From positions 1-64,000 of the forward strand of contig CAMDTB010000008.1 of assembly GCA_945907245.1 (NCBI GenBank): a stretch of 64,000 nucleotides of DNA, in the 5' to 3' direction. Position numbers and translations under genes: made by a program. The notes below the pieces were generated by a model, which saw only the letters and a program-made list of their open reading frames with translations, was not told where the DNA came from and did no database searches. Shown here piece by piece: positions 51,720 to 60,663 of this stretch; position 1 is the stretch's first letter; every line of letters begins with the position of its first letter. The DNA comes from Rhizobium sp. Q54. Its GTDB lineage: Bacteria; Pseudomonadota; Alphaproteobacteria; SMXS01.

Positions 51720-52586
51720 CTAGAGCGCGAGAGGCTTTGAGAGCTTTTCCATCGCCGCGCTTAGCCGGCTCTGGATCGGGGCCATGGCGTCCTTGGAATA
51801 TTCGCCCAGCATCTCGCCGATCTTGGTGGTGTCGGAAACCATGTGGTCCAACGACATCTTCATCAGGTCGGACTGCAGCTCGAAATATTCCTTGGGGCTT
51901 TTGGCGGCGGCCAGCGCCTTCACGGCCGCGACACTGTCTTCCAGGTTGCGCTTGGAGATGGCGGCGATCTCGGCGTTCACCGCCTCGATGCCCTTGGCGA
52001 ATACGGTGCCGGCGCTGACGACGGCATCCATGTTTTCCCGCCCGACGGCGGAGATGTCGCTGAAGCTCTGCATGACTGTCTCGTACTTCTCTTTGCTGGT
52101 TGAGAACGCTTGCTCGAAGGTCTTGGTGATCTTCTCGGTGCCTGCCTTGACAGCCTTCTCGGCGGTCTTCTTGCCGGCTTTCGCGGCATTCTCGACCGAC
52201 TTCAGGCTGGTCTCCGCGGCCTTCACCGCCTTGACCGCAGTCGCCTTGACGGTCGAGGCCGTCTTCTCGGCGACGTCGGCAACCGGCTCGACAGCGGCTT
52301 CAACGAGGTCGACGGCGGCTTCCACGAGGGGAGGCGCTTCAGCCGTCGTCGTCTCGATGAAATCGGCGGTCGCCTCGGCAGCCTCGGGGGCTGCCTCGAT
52401 CACCGCCGGAACGGTCGCGACAGAGGTCACCGGCTCCGCGGGGACCGGCTTCACCGCCTTCGCCCTGGGCTTGCTGGCGGGCGCCTTCGCGGCCTTGGGG
52501 GCCGGCGCGGCGTCGGCGGTCGCGGCGGGGGGAACCGCTTTCGCCTTTACAGCAGGCTTGGGCTTGGTGGTGCGGGTCGTGGCCAT
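51720..52586 (-). CDS. Phasin with a long Ala/Lys/Pro-rich N-terminal extension
   Basis: A 288-residue granule-coat protein. Roughly the first 140 residues are low-complexity Ala/Lys/Pro/Val (KPKPAVKAKAVPPAAT...), like histone-H1/PhaF tails. The last 120 form a helical phasin domain: TFEQAFSTSKEKYETVMQSF, AVNAEIAAISKRNLEDSVAAVKALAAAKSPKEYFELQSDLMKMSLD. It would coat PHA granules made by PhaC, and the basic tail might also bind DNA. The start MATTRTTKPK follows GAGGAAGCAA. Confidence 0.88.
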   Translation of the reverse strand: MATTRTTKPKPAVKAKAVPPAATADAAPAPKAAKAPASKPRAKAVKPVPAEPVTSVATVPAVIEAAPEAAEATADFIETTTAEAPPLVEAAVDLVEAAVEPVADVAEKTASTVKATAVKAVKAAETSLKSVENAAKAGKKTAEKAVKAGTEKITKTFEQAFSTSKEKYETVMQSFSDISAVGRENMDAVVSAGTVFAKGIEAVNAEIAAISKRNLEDSVAAVKALAAAKSPKEYFELQSDLMKMSLDHMVSDTTKIGEMLGEYSKDAMAPIQSRLSAAMEKLSKPLAL

Positions 52587-52713
52587 TTGCTTCCTCATTT
52601 CGTAACCAAGTCACTCGCGGCGCCGCTGGGAGAGGTTTAACCGGGAGAGGGTTATTGCAGCGCAGCGTAACCAGAGTATGGGAAGGCGTGGTTGGACCGT
52701 CAAGGAGATTTTT

Positions 52714-52744
52714 GTGCACTGCAACAAGGAATGTTGCGGTGCAC
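52714..52744. promoter_or_regulatory. Inverted repeat upstream of the phasin gene (operator candidate)
   Basis: A 31-base dyad: gtgcac-t-gcaaca, five-base centre, tgttgc-g-gtgcac. Each outer hexamer is itself palindromic. It sits 128 bases before the phasin start in a gap of 286 bases. The TGC/GCA-rich content resembles the sites reported for PhaR-type repressors of phasin genes, so a PhaR operator is a reasonable guess. TTGCAGCGCA nearby (52653) recurs near 56553 upstream of galU. Confidence 0.5.
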
Positions 52745-52872
52745 TTATAAAACCGTTTTACGCCAATGTCTTGGATATTGACGAAAAGTTCAGCGCCCAA
52801 GCACCGCCGACACACCCGCACCGCCGGCGATGGCGGGGACTGCCCGGCGGATCGGCACCAACGGCCTGAAAC

Positions 52873-54252
52873 CTAGAGGGAATCCGGCGGTTGAATGCCG
52901 CTCTGCCGCAGCTGCGACACCAGCTGGTCCTTGAGCCGGCCAAGCCCTGCCTCGGTGCCGGATTCGCAGCGCGCGACCAGCACGTCCTGGGTGTTGGAGG
53001 CACGCAGCAGCCACCAGCCGTCACTATTGGTGACCCGCACGCCGTCGATGTCGTTGACGTCGTCGCCGGAGCCGGCCAACCGGGCGCGGATTTCACCGGG
53101 AACCGCGAATTTGCGGTCCTCGGGGCACGGAAAGCGCAGCTCGGGCGTGTTCATCATGCTGGGCAGGCTGGCGCGCAGTTCGTCGAGGCTCTTGCCCGAG
53201 CTGGCGATGGCGCCAAGCAGGCGGACCGCCGCGTAGATGGCGTCGTCGAAGCCGTACCATTTGTGCGCGAAGAAGATGTGGCCGCTCATCTCGCCGGCGA
53301 GCGGCGCGCCGGTCTCGGCCATCTTCTGCTTGATCAGCGAATGGCCGGTGCGCCACATCAGCGGCTTGCCGCCGTGGGCGGCCACGTCGTCGAACAGCAC
53401 CTGGCTCGACTTGACGTCGGCGACGATGGTGGCGCCGGGCACGTCCTTGAGCACGTCGCGGGCGAGCAGCGCGAGGAGCTGGTCGCCCCAGATGATGTTG
53501 CCCTTGCCGTCGAGCGCGCCGATGCGGTCGCCGTCGCCGTCGAAGCCGAGCCCCAGGTCGAGGCCGTTGTCGAGCGTGGCGGCGCGGAGCTGGTGCAGCG
53601 TCTCCGGATCGGTCGGATCGGGATGATGGTTCGGGAAGGTGCCGTCCACCTCGGCATTGATCACCACCTGCCGCCCGCCGATGCGCTTGGTGAGCGCCTC
53701 GATCACCGGGCCGGCGGCACCGTTGCCGGTATCCCAGGCGGCGTTGAGCGTGCCGCCGGTCCAGTCCTTCAGCAGCCTGTCGATATACGCGTCGAACACC
53801 GGCGCGTCCTCGGCCGAACCCGAACCGGACTCGTAGTCGCCCGCCGCGGCGATGCGGCCCAGATGCAGGATCTGCTCGCCGAAGAACGGCTTCTTGCCGA
53901 TCATCATCTTGAAGCCGTTGTAGTCGGGCGGGTTGTGCGATCCGGTCAGCATCACGCCGCCGTCGGCGTCGTGATGATACACCGAGAAGTACAGCATGGG
54001 CGTCGGACCGAGGCCGACGCGCTTGACCGCCAGCCCGCAGTCCTTCAGGCCCTCGACCAGCGCCGCCTCCAGCGTCGGCGAACTGACCCTGCCGTCGTAG
54101 CCGGTGCACGCGGTCTTTCCGCCATTGCGCCGGACGAGCGTGCCGAAGCCGCGGCCGACAGCATAGGCGTCGGCCTCCGACAGCGTCTTGCCGACGATGC
54201 CGCGGATGTCGTATTCGCGCAGCACGGTAGGATCGAATGTATGAGCGGTCAT
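52873..54252 (-). CDS. Phosphomannomutase/phosphoglucomutase
   Basis: A 459-residue alpha-D-phosphohexomutase interconverting hexose 1- and 6-phosphates. Conserved sites: phosphoserine loop [14 protein letters not shown], magnesium loop [11 protein letters not shown], sugar-binding GEMSGHIFF, and phosphate-binding [15 protein letters not shown] near the end. N-terminal [16 protein letters not shown] is the family start. It supplies glucose-1-P or mannose-1-P for envelope polysaccharide. The start overlaps the UDP-glucose dehydrogenase stop (ATGA); the track ORF is 49 residues too long. Confidence 0.92.
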   Translation of the reverse strand: MTAHTFDPTVLREYDIRGIVGKTLSEADAYAVGRGFGTLVRRNGGKTACTGYDGRVSSPTLEAALVEGLKDCGLAVKRVGLGPTPMLYFSVYHHDADGGVMLTGSHNPPDYNGFKMMIGKKPFFGEQILHLGRIAAAGDYESGSGSAEDAPVFDAYIDRLLKDWTGGTLNAAWDTGNGAAGPVIEALTKRIGGRQVVINAEVDGTFPNHHPDPTDPETLHQLRAATLDNGLDLGLGFDGDGDRIGALDGKGNIIWGDQLLALLARDVLKDVPGATIVADVKSSQVLFDDVAAHGGKPLMWRTGHSLIKQKMAETGAPLAGEMSGHIFFAHKWYGFDDAIYAAVRLLGAIASSGKSLDELRASLPSMMNTPELRFPCPEDRKFAVPGEIRARLAGSGDDVNDIDGVRVTNSDGWWLLRASNTQDVLVARCESGTEAGLGRLKDQLVSQLRQSGIQPPDSL

Positions 54253-55574
54253 CTCGCGGCTCCCCGGCCGATGGAGTGATAGGCGAATCCGGTCCCGTCG
54301 AGTTCCTCGGGCCGGTAGATGTTGCGCAGGTCGACCATCACCGGCTGCTTCAGCAGCGCGCGGGCGCGGTCCAGGTCGAGCGCCCGGAACTGGTTCCATT
54401 CGGTGATGATCACTACCGCATCGGCACCGTCCATGGCGTCATAGGCGTCGGCGCAGAACGTGACATCATCGAGCAGCCTGGCGGCCTCCTTCATGCCTTC
54501 CGGATCATAGGCCCGGATGGTGGCGCCGGCATTCTGCAGCGCGGGCACGATGTCGAGACTGGGACTGTCGCGCATGTCGTCGGTGTTCGGCTTGAAGGTC
54601 AGGCCGAGCACGGCGATGGTCTTGCCTTCGACCGAGCCGCCGCAGGCGGCGATGATACGCCGCGACATGACCCGCTTGCGCCGGTCGTTGGAGGACACCG
54701 CCGCGTTCACGATCCCCAGCGGCACGTCGGCCTCCTCGGCTGTCGCCAGCAGGGCGCGGGTGTCCTTCGGAAAGCAGCTTCCGCCGTAGCCGGGGCCCGG
54801 ATGCAGGAACTTCCCGCCGATCCGCTGGTCGAGGCCGATGCCATGCGCCAGATCCTGGACGTCGGCGCCGACCTGCTCGCAGAGGTCGGCCATCTCGTTG
54901 ATGAAGGTGATCTTGGTGGCGAGGAAGGCATTGGCCGCGTACTTGATCAGCTCGGCCGTCTCGATCGAGGTGAACAGCATGGGCGTCTCGCGGAGCGACA
55001 GCGGCCGGTAGAGACGCTGCATCACCGTGCGCGCCTGCCCGTTGTCGATGCCGCAGACCACGCGGTTCGGCCGCATGAAGTCGTCGATCGCCGAGCCTTC
55101 GCGCAGGAATTCCGGATTGGACGCCACGTCGAAGGTGGCCGCCGAGCCGATCTCCTTCAGCCGGTCGCCGACGACCTGCTGGACCCGGGCCCCGGTTCCC
55201 ACCGGAACCGTCGACTTGGTGACGATCAACGCATGGCCCTGGAGCGCGTCGGCGACCTCGCGCGCGGCGGCGAACACATAGGTCAGGTCGGCGTGGCCGT
55301 CGCCGCGCCGCGACGGCGTGCCGACGGCGATGAACACGGCGTCGGAGCCGGGAACGGCCTTTGCAAGATCGGTGGTGAAGGTCAGCCGCCCCGCCGCCAT
55401 GTTGCGGGCGACCAGGTCGTCGAGGCCCGGCTCGTAGATCGGAATCTCGCCCTTCTCCAGGGCGCCGATCTTGGCCGGGTCCTTGTCGACACAAACCACG
55501 TCATGGCCGAATTCCGAGAAGCATGCTCCGGAAACGAGGCCCACATACCCGCTTCCGATCATCGTGATACGCAT
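54249..55574 (-). CDS. UDP-glucose 6-dehydrogenase
   Basis: A 441-residue NAD-dependent enzyme turning UDP-glucose into UDP-glucuronate. N-terminal Rossmann [20 protein letters not shown], the catalytic Cys in [14 protein letters not shown], central helix [16 protein letters not shown], and a C-terminal UDP-binding domain with [16 protein letters not shown]. It is the middle gene of galU - dehydrogenase - phosphohexomutase, a unit supplying glucuronate for exopolysaccharide or lipid A/glycolipid. Fifteen bases follow galU. Confidence 0.94.
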   Translation of the reverse strand: MRITMIGSGYVGLVSGACFSEFGHDVVCVDKDPAKIGALEKGEIPIYEPGLDDLVARNMAAGRLTFTTDLAKAVPGSDAVFIAVGTPSRRGDGHADLTYVFAAAREVADALQGHALIVTKSTVPVGTGARVQQVVGDRLKEIGSAATFDVASNPEFLREGSAIDDFMRPNRVVCGIDNGQARTVMQRLYRPLSLRETPMLFTSIETAELIKYAANAFLATKITFINEMADLCEQVGADVQDLAHGIGLDQRIGGKFLHPGPGYGGSCFPKDTRALLATAEEADVPLGIVNAAVSSNDRRKRVMSRRIIAACGGSVEGKTIAVLGLTFKPNTDDMRDSPSLDIVPALQNAGATIRAYDPEGMKEAARLLDDVTFCADAYDAMDGADAVVIITEWNQFRALDLDRARALLKQPVMVDLRNIYRPEELDGTGFAYHSIGRGAAR

Positions 55575-55589
55575 TCACCCGTCCTGGTG

Positions 55590-56462
55590 CTAGAGGCCCA
55601 ACTTCTTGATAAAGGCGATGACGCCGTCGCGCAGGTCCGGACGCTCGAGCGCGAAGGCCAGATTGGCCTCGAAGAAGCCGACCTTGTCGCCGCAGTCGAA
55701 GCGGGTGCCCTCGAACCTGTAGCCATGGAAGGGTGCGCCGCCGATCATCTGGGCGAGCGCGTCGGTCAGCTGGATTTCACCGCCGGCGCCTTTCTGCTGC
55801 CCGGCGAGATGCTTGAACACCTCGGGCTGCAGGATATAGCGGCCGACGACGGCCTGATCGGACGGCGCGTCGGCCGGTTTCGGCTTCTCGACAAGCCCGG
55901 TCACCTCGGTCAGCCGGCCGCTCACCGCGCCCGGCGCGATGATGCCGTAGCGTGAAGTATGGTCGTGCGGCACGTCCATCAGGGCGATCATGTTGCCGCC
56001 GGTTTCCGCGTGGGCGTCGACCATCTGCTTCAGGCAAGACACGTCCGCCTTGATCAGGTCGTCGGCGAGCAGCACGGCGAACGGCTCGTCGCCGACCAGA
56101 TAGCGTGCGCACCATACCGCGTGGCCCAGGCCGAGCGGATCCATCTGCCTCGTGTAGGAAACCTGGCCCGGCTGGGGAATGGAGCCGAGCAGTTCCTTGA
56201 GCGTGTCGCCCTTCGCCTTCTCGGCGAGCAGCGCCTCGAGCTCGGTGGACCGGTCGAAGTGATTCTCGATGGCCGACTTGCCGCGGCCGGTAACGAAAAT
56301 GAACTCTTCGATGCCGGCGGCCTGCGCCTCTTCGACCGCGTACTGGATCAGCGGCTTGTCGACGACGGGCAGCATTTCCTTGGGCATGGCCTTGGTGGCG
56401 GGCAGGAAGCGGGTCCCCATACCGCCGACGGGGAATACGGCTTTGCGAACAGGTTTGATCAT
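55590..56462 (-). CDS. galU: UTP--glucose-1-phosphate uridylyltransferase
   Basis: A 290-residue nucleotidyltransferase making UDP-glucose. It begins KAVFPVGGMGTRFLPATKAMPKEMLPVVDKP (here MIKPVRKAV...), with YAVEEAQAAGIEEFIFVTGRGKSAIENHFD, LLADDLI metal site and GYRFEGTRFDCGDKVGF near the end. Two ATG starts are possible, 56462 (family-like) and 56474 (MPEIMIK); neither has a strong ribosome site. First gene of the UDP-glucuronate operon. Confidence 0.92.
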   Translation of the reverse strand: MIKPVRKAVFPVGGMGTRFLPATKAMPKEMLPVVDKPLIQYAVEEAQAAGIEEFIFVTGRGKSAIENHFDRSTELEALLAEKAKGDTLKELLGSIPQPGQVSYTRQMDPLGLGHAVWCARYLVGDEPFAVLLADDLIKADVSCLKQMVDAHAETGGNMIALMDVPHDHTSRYGIIAPGAVSGRLTEVTGLVEKPKPADAPSDQAVVGRYILQPEVFKHLAGQQKGAGGEIQLTDALAQMIGGAPFHGYRFEGTRFDCGDKVGFFEANLAFALERPDLRDGVIAFIKKLGL

Positions 56463-56591
56463 GATCTCGGGCATCAGTTGGAAGGAGTTTTCGGGTGGTA
56501 AGTCTATGCCGGAAGCGGCGCGGCTGTATATGCGGCAACCTAGGCGGAAGTGTGTTGCAGCGCACACTTGGCCGGCGGCCCCCCGGACGCG

Positions 56592-57275
56592 TCAGGTCTT
56601 CAATAGCAGGTCCTTGGCTTGATTGATGCGAGCGGCAAAGTAGTTCGTGCCGCCCTGGTCTGGATGGAATTTCTTCATCAGGCGATGGTGAGCCGCCTTG
56701 ATATCGGACTGTGTCGCACCTTCCGCAAGGCCCAGGATCTCGAAAGCCTCCTCTCGGGTCATCGGTCCGCGGTCCGACTGGGCGGCGGCCGCCACATCTT
56801 CCTGCCAGTCTCCCGGGAACGCCCGTGCCAGATAGGCGTCGAGCAGCCGGGCGCCTTCCGGATCCTCCCGGCTCAGTTCGTCGTAAAGCGCGGTCAACTC
56901 CTCGCGGGTCATTTCGCCAAGCCGCCGGCCGGCGAAATCGCCCACCAGCACCTCGCCGTCCATGTCGCCGGTATCGTGGTTCAGCGTGACCCGGAGACAG
57001 GGCGTCTCCACTTCGGATTGCTGTTTCGCGGACTTGCGCCCACCGCCCAGCATGGTGAGCCTGCGGCGCGACGCCAGCACAACCGCGGCGGTGACCAGCG
57101 CCAGCGCCACGCCAGCCTGCCCGCGCGCGAACAGAAAGAGCGCGAGCGCCCCAACGAGGAACGCCCCGAAATAGCGCATGGCACGCCGCACGGTAGCGCG
57201 ATCGGCCTTGGCGGCCCAGTTCACCAGCAGCAGGACAAGGACGACGATGATCGCCCCAAAGAACAGCCAAGGCAC
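56592..57275 (-). CDS. Membrane-anchored DnaJ-domain protein
   Basis: A 227-residue protein with two or three N-terminal helices (WLFFGAIIVVLVLLLVN, YFGAFLVGALALFLFARGQ). A soluble middle follows (TREELTALYDELSREDPEGARLLDAYL). The C-terminal J domain reads TREEAFEILGLAEGATQSDIKAAHHRLMKKFHPDQGG. The HPD is intact, so it can stimulate a DnaK-type Hsp70. Such TM-DnaJ proteins are common in Alphaproteobacteria. The start is uncertain: GTG at 57275 (VPWLFFG), eight bases after AGGG; the track ORF adds 21 residues. Confidence 0.83.
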   Translation of the reverse strand: MPWLFFGAIIVVLVLLLVNWAAKADRATVRRAMRYFGAFLVGALALFLFARGQAGVALALVTAAVVLASRRRLTMLGGGRKSAKQQSEVETPCLRVTLNHDTGDMDGEVLVGDFAGRRLGEMTREELTALYDELSREDPEGARLLDAYLARAFPGDWQEDVAAAAQSDRGPMTREEAFEILGLAEGATQSDIKAAHHRLMKKFHPDQGGTNYFAARINQAKDLLLKT

Positions 57276-57359
57276 CCGGTTTACCCTATTGTTGTCGGTT
57301 CGGCGGTCATCATGGCCCAGCTTGGCGGCGCAGGCCATAGCCGATGGCGCAACAGCACA

Positions 57360-58064
57360 TCACGCGCCCGGCAGCAAGCGCGCCAACTGCAGCACGTGGC
57401 CGCCCTTGCGGGCGCCATGATCCGCCAGCGCCTTGCGGCCGCCGGCGGCAAAGATGGCCACCGCGGCCAGCAGATCGCGGAGTTGGCCGGCGCTTCCCAG
57501 GTCGAAACCGCACCAGGCGCCACCCGACAGCCGGGTAACCTCGCGGAACACGGATTCGGCATAGGGATCGCCGCCTTCCTGGAACATGAAGGCCGGTACG
57601 CCGGCCAGCCCAAGCTCGCCCGCGACAGCGCAGACGGCGTCGATCTCCTCCTCGCAGCTGTCGCCCACATAGACAAGGGCGTTGACCTTCCCCTCCCGCG
57701 CCTCCTTGACGGCGCGCTTCAGCACCCGTTCGATCTGGGTGTATCCACCCTGGCAGGCGATCGACGTCATGGCGCGGGTCAGCGGCTCGGACCGGGCGTA
57801 CCAGCGGCTCGCCTTGCATTCCCGGTAACCGCGGAAGAACACCAGCTTGATGTCGAGGCCGCCGACCGCCTCGGCCTCGCGGAACATGTCGGCCTGGATG
57901 TGGCAGGCACGGTCCCAGGTGGGCTGCCGGCTGAGGGTCGCGTCGAGCGCGAAGATCAGCCTGCCGCGCCCGGCCGAGGCCGGCGCAGGCGTGAGGGCCA
58001 GATTGCGCAGGAAGGCGTCGACCTCGCCCGAGCCGCCGACAATTTTTGGTGTCTTGCCCACCAT
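57360..58064 (-). CDS. VWA-domain-like protein of unknown function
   Basis: A 234-residue protein with the layout of a von Willebrand factor A domain. RLIFALDATLSRQPTWD supplies a D-x-T-x-S metal (MIDAS-like) site, VFFRGYRECKASRWYARSEPL a central strand and NALVYVGDSCEEEIDAVC a later acidic strand. The end is Gly/Ala rich. Function unknown. The start MVGKTPK lies only 19 bases from the divergent panC start and has no ribosome site; the longer track ORF runs into panC. Confidence 0.75.
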   Translation of the reverse strand: MVGKTPKIVGGSGEVDAFLRNLALTPAPASAGRGRLIFALDATLSRQPTWDRACHIQADMFREAEAVGGLDIKLVFFRGYRECKASRWYARSEPLTRAMTSIACQGGYTQIERVLKRAVKEAREGKVNALVYVGDSCEEEIDAVCAVAGELGLAGVPAFMFQEGGDPYAESVFREVTRLSGGAWCGFDLGSAGQLRDLLAAVAIFAAGGRKALADHGARKGGHVLQLARLLPGA

Positions 58065-58083
58065 GCTTGAGTATCGTCCCGTC

Positions 58084-58935
58084 ATGCCGAATGAACCCGT
58101 CATTCTACGTGGCGTCGCCGACCTCCGCGGACAAGTGGAAGATTGGCGAAAGGCCGGACAAACTGTTGCCCTGGTGCCGACCATGGGCGCGCTGCACGAG
58201 GGTCATCTGTCCCTCATGACGCTGGCCGCGACCCAGGCCGAGCGGGTGATCGCCAGCATTTTCGTCAACCCGGCCCAGTTCGGCCCGGGCGAGGACTACG
58301 AGCGCTATCCCCGCACCGAGGCCGAGGACGTGGCCAAGCTGGCCACCGTCGGCGTGGATGCCGCCTTCGTGCCCACCGCGCGCGAAATGTATCCCGAGGG
58401 CTTCGCCACCAGGGTGCATGTCGACCGGCTCGGCGACGTGCTGTGCGGCGCCCACCGCCCGGGCCATTTCGACGGCATGGCGCTGGTGGTGGTCAAGCTG
58501 CTGACCTCGGCGCTGCCGGACGTGGCGATCTTCGGCGAGAAGGACTACCAGCAGCTCCAGATTATCCGCCGGTTCACCGCTGACCTGAACATCCCGGTGC
58601 GGATCATGGGCGGCGCTATCGAGCGCGAGCCCGACGGCCTCGCCCTGTCGTCGCGCAACCGGTATCTGAGCCCGGAACAGCGGCAAATCGCCGTCGCCCT
58701 GTCCGGGGCGCTGAAGGCGGTGCGTGATACGGTGAACGCGGGCGGCGACCCGTCCGAGGCGTCCGCCAAGGCCCGCGAAGACATTGTGAAGGCCGGCTTC
58801 GACAGTGTCGATTACGTGGAAGTCCGCGATCCGTCGTCGCTGGAGCTGGTTACGGAGCCCGGCAAGCCCGCGAGGGTGTTCGGCGCGGCGCGGCTGGGGA
58901 CGACGCGGCTGATCGATAACTGGCCGGTGAATTAA
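58084..58935 (+). CDS. panC: Pantoate--beta-alanine ligase
   Basis: A 283-residue pantothenate synthetase joining pantoate and beta-alanine with ATP. Family sites: VALVPTMGALHEGHLSL (the HIGH-like motif, about 31-46), SIFVNPAQFGPGEDYERYPRT, GEKDYQQLQIIRRF and LALSSRNRYLSPEQR (the KMSKS-like loop). Ends VFGAARLGTTRLIDNWPVN. The start is 20 bases from the divergent VWA start, with no ribosome site, so the message could be leaderless. panB and panD are not in the window. Confidence 0.94.
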   Translation: MPNEPVILRGVADLRGQVEDWRKAGQTVALVPTMGALHEGHLSLMTLAATQAERVIASIFVNPAQFGPGEDYERYPRTEAEDVAKLATVGVDAAFVPTAREMYPEGFATRVHVDRLGDVLCGAHRPGHFDGMALVVVKLLTSALPDVAIFGEKDYQQLQIIRRFTADLNIPVRIMGGAIEREPDGLALSSRNRYLSPEQRQIAVALSGALKAVRDTVNAGGDPSEASAKAREDIVKAGFDSVDYVEVRDPSSLELVTEPGKPARVFGAARLGTTRLIDNWPVN

Positions 58936-58941
58936 GTCCGG

Positions 58942-59349
58942 CTAAAGCAGCCCCAGCTCCCGCAACTCCGCAATCATTTCCGGCGGCATGTCGCCGGTGT
59001 CGCCTTCCCGCAGGTCCGGCGGCGCGTCCTCGGGCTTGAGGTAGCGCCAGCCCTGGTGCGGGCGGCGCGGCCAGGGATGCACCGGCACCACAGTGCCGTC
59101 CAGGTAGATGCGGCAAAAGGCGCGGCCATTGTCGTCCTCAAGGCGCTCGATGGACGTAAGCAGCTGCCGCGCCAGGATCTTGCGGGTGATGATCCAGTAA
59201 ACCGAGCCGCCCTCGAGCAGCTCGTCGGCGCGCTTGGGGATGTTGCGCGTATGGATGCAGCGTTCGTCGCCGCGCGCCTGCATCACCTGCCGCAGGTGGT
59301 CGAGGTCGGAGACCCCGACCGCCGGGCGCAGCAGGTGAATCGACGCCAC
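58942..59349 (-). CDS. DUF1489 family protein
   Basis: A 135-residue protein of the alphaproteobacterial DUF1489 family: ASIHLLRPAVGVSDLDHLRQVMQARG, TRNIPKRADELLEGGSVYWIITRKILARQ, FCRIYLDGTVVPVHPWPRRPHQGWRYL, and EMIAELRELGLL at the end. Function unknown. The start is the GTG at 59349 (VASIHLL), 18 bases after the thiolase stop; the longer track ORF reads thiolase in the wrong frame. It lies seven bases from the convergent panC end. Confidence 0.84.
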   Translation of the reverse strand: MASIHLLRPAVGVSDLDHLRQVMQARGDERCIHTRNIPKRADELLEGGSVYWIITRKILARQLLTSIERLEDDNGRAFCRIYLDGTVVPVHPWPRRPHQGWRYLKPEDAPPDLREGDTGDMPPEMIAELRELGLL

Positions 59350-59366
59350 GCGAGTTCCAGCCCCGC

Positions 59367-60548
59367 TCAGACCAGCTCGATGGCCAGCGCCGTGGCCTCG
59401 CCGCCGCCCAGGCAAATGGCCGCGACGCCGCGCTTCAGGCCATGCTTCTCCAGCGCGTTGATCAGGGTGACGATGATCCGGGCGCCCGACGCGCCGACCG
59501 GATGGCCCAGCGCGCAGGCGCCGCCATGAATGTTCATGATGTCGTGGCCGACGCCGAGGTCGCGCATCACCGCCATGGGCACCACGGCGAAGGCCTCGTT
59601 GATCTCGAACAGGTCCACATCCGACATTTTCCAGCCGACGCGGTCCAGCACCTTCTTCACCGCGCCGACCGGCGCCGTGGTGAACCATTCCGGCTCCTGT
59701 GCGAACGTCGCCTGGCCGACGATGCGCGCGAGCGGCTTGACGCCCCGCTTGTCGGCATTGCCGCGGGTCATCAGCACCACGGCGGCGGCACCGTCCGAGA
59801 TCGAGCTGGAATTGGCCGGCGTCACCGTGCCGTCCTTGGCGAAGGCCGGCTTGAGGTTCGGGATCTTCGAGTGGTCGGCGGTGCGGGGCTGCTCGTCCGA
59901 GTCGATCACCGCCTCGCCCTTGCGGGTCTTGACCGTCACCGACGCCATCTCACGGCGGAAGGTGCCGTCCACATTGGCGGTCTGGGCGCGGTTCAGCGAT
60001 GCCACGGCGAAGGCGTCCTGCTCCTCTCGGGTGAACTGGTACCGCTGGGCGGTCGCCTCGGCATAGGTGCCCATCAGGCGGCCATGGCGGAAATCCTCCA
60101 GGCCGTCGGTGAACATGTGGTCCTTCACCTCGCCATGGCCCATGCGCAGGCCCTGGCGCACCTTGGGCAGCAGGTAGGGCGCGTTGGTCATGCTCTCGAG
60201 GCCACCGGCGATGACGATGTCGGCGGCGCCGGCCAGGATCATGTCGTTGCCCTGCATGATCGCCTTCATGCCCGAGCCGCACATCTTGTTGACCGTGGTG
60301 GCGCCGACGGTATCGGGAATGCCCGCGCCCAGGCTGGCCTGGCGGGCCGGCGCCTGGCCGAGACCGGCCGGCAGCACGCAGCCCATGATGGTCTCGTCGT
60401 AATCGACGACCGGAATGCCGGTCTCGGCGACGGCCTTGGCGATGGCGGCAGCGCCGAGCTGGGGGGCGGTCAGAGACGCCAGCTCGCCCTGGAACGTGGC
60501 CATCGGCGTACGGCCGATACCGGTGATGACGATCGAATTCTCGGACAT
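59367..60548 (-). CDS. Acetyl-CoA acetyltransferase (thiolase)
   Basis: A 393-residue thiolase II condensing two acetyl-CoA to acetoacetyl-CoA or running in reverse. The acyl-accepting Cys is in VNKMCGSGMK (about 86), the His in GGACALGHPVGASGARI and the second Cys in AAICLGGGEATALAIE. The reaction feeds PHA (with a 3-ketoacyl-CoA reductase, not visible here) or fatty-acid breakdown. The start MSENSIVI follows AAGGAAC; the track ORF adds nine residues. Confidence 0.92.
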   Translation of the reverse strand: MSENSIVITGIGRTPMATFQGELASLTAPQLGAAAIAKAVAETGIPVVDYDETIMGCVLPAGLGQAPARQASLGAGIPDTVGATTVNKMCGSGMKAIMQGNDMILAGAADIVIAGGLESMTNAPYLLPKVRQGLRMGHGEVKDHMFTDGLEDFRHGRLMGTYAEATAQRYQFTREEQDAFAVASLNRAQTANVDGTFRREMASVTVKTRKGEAVIDSDEQPRTADHSKIPNLKPAFAKDGTVTPANSSSISDGAAAVVLMTRGNADKRGVKPLARIVGQATFAQEPEWFTTAPVGAVKKVLDRVGWKMSDVDLFEINEAFAVVPMAVMRDLGVGHDIMNIHGGACALGHPVGASGARIIVTLINALEKHGLKRGVAAICLGGGEATALAIELV

Positions 60549-60663
60549 GGAAGTTCCTTCGTTGCAGAGCGCCACGGCAGTGGCGTGATGTCAGTGTTTT
60601 GTTTTGACAGGGTGCCGGGAGTCAACCCGGAATGGGAACCGGATGGGCCGCCCTGCGGCAAAT

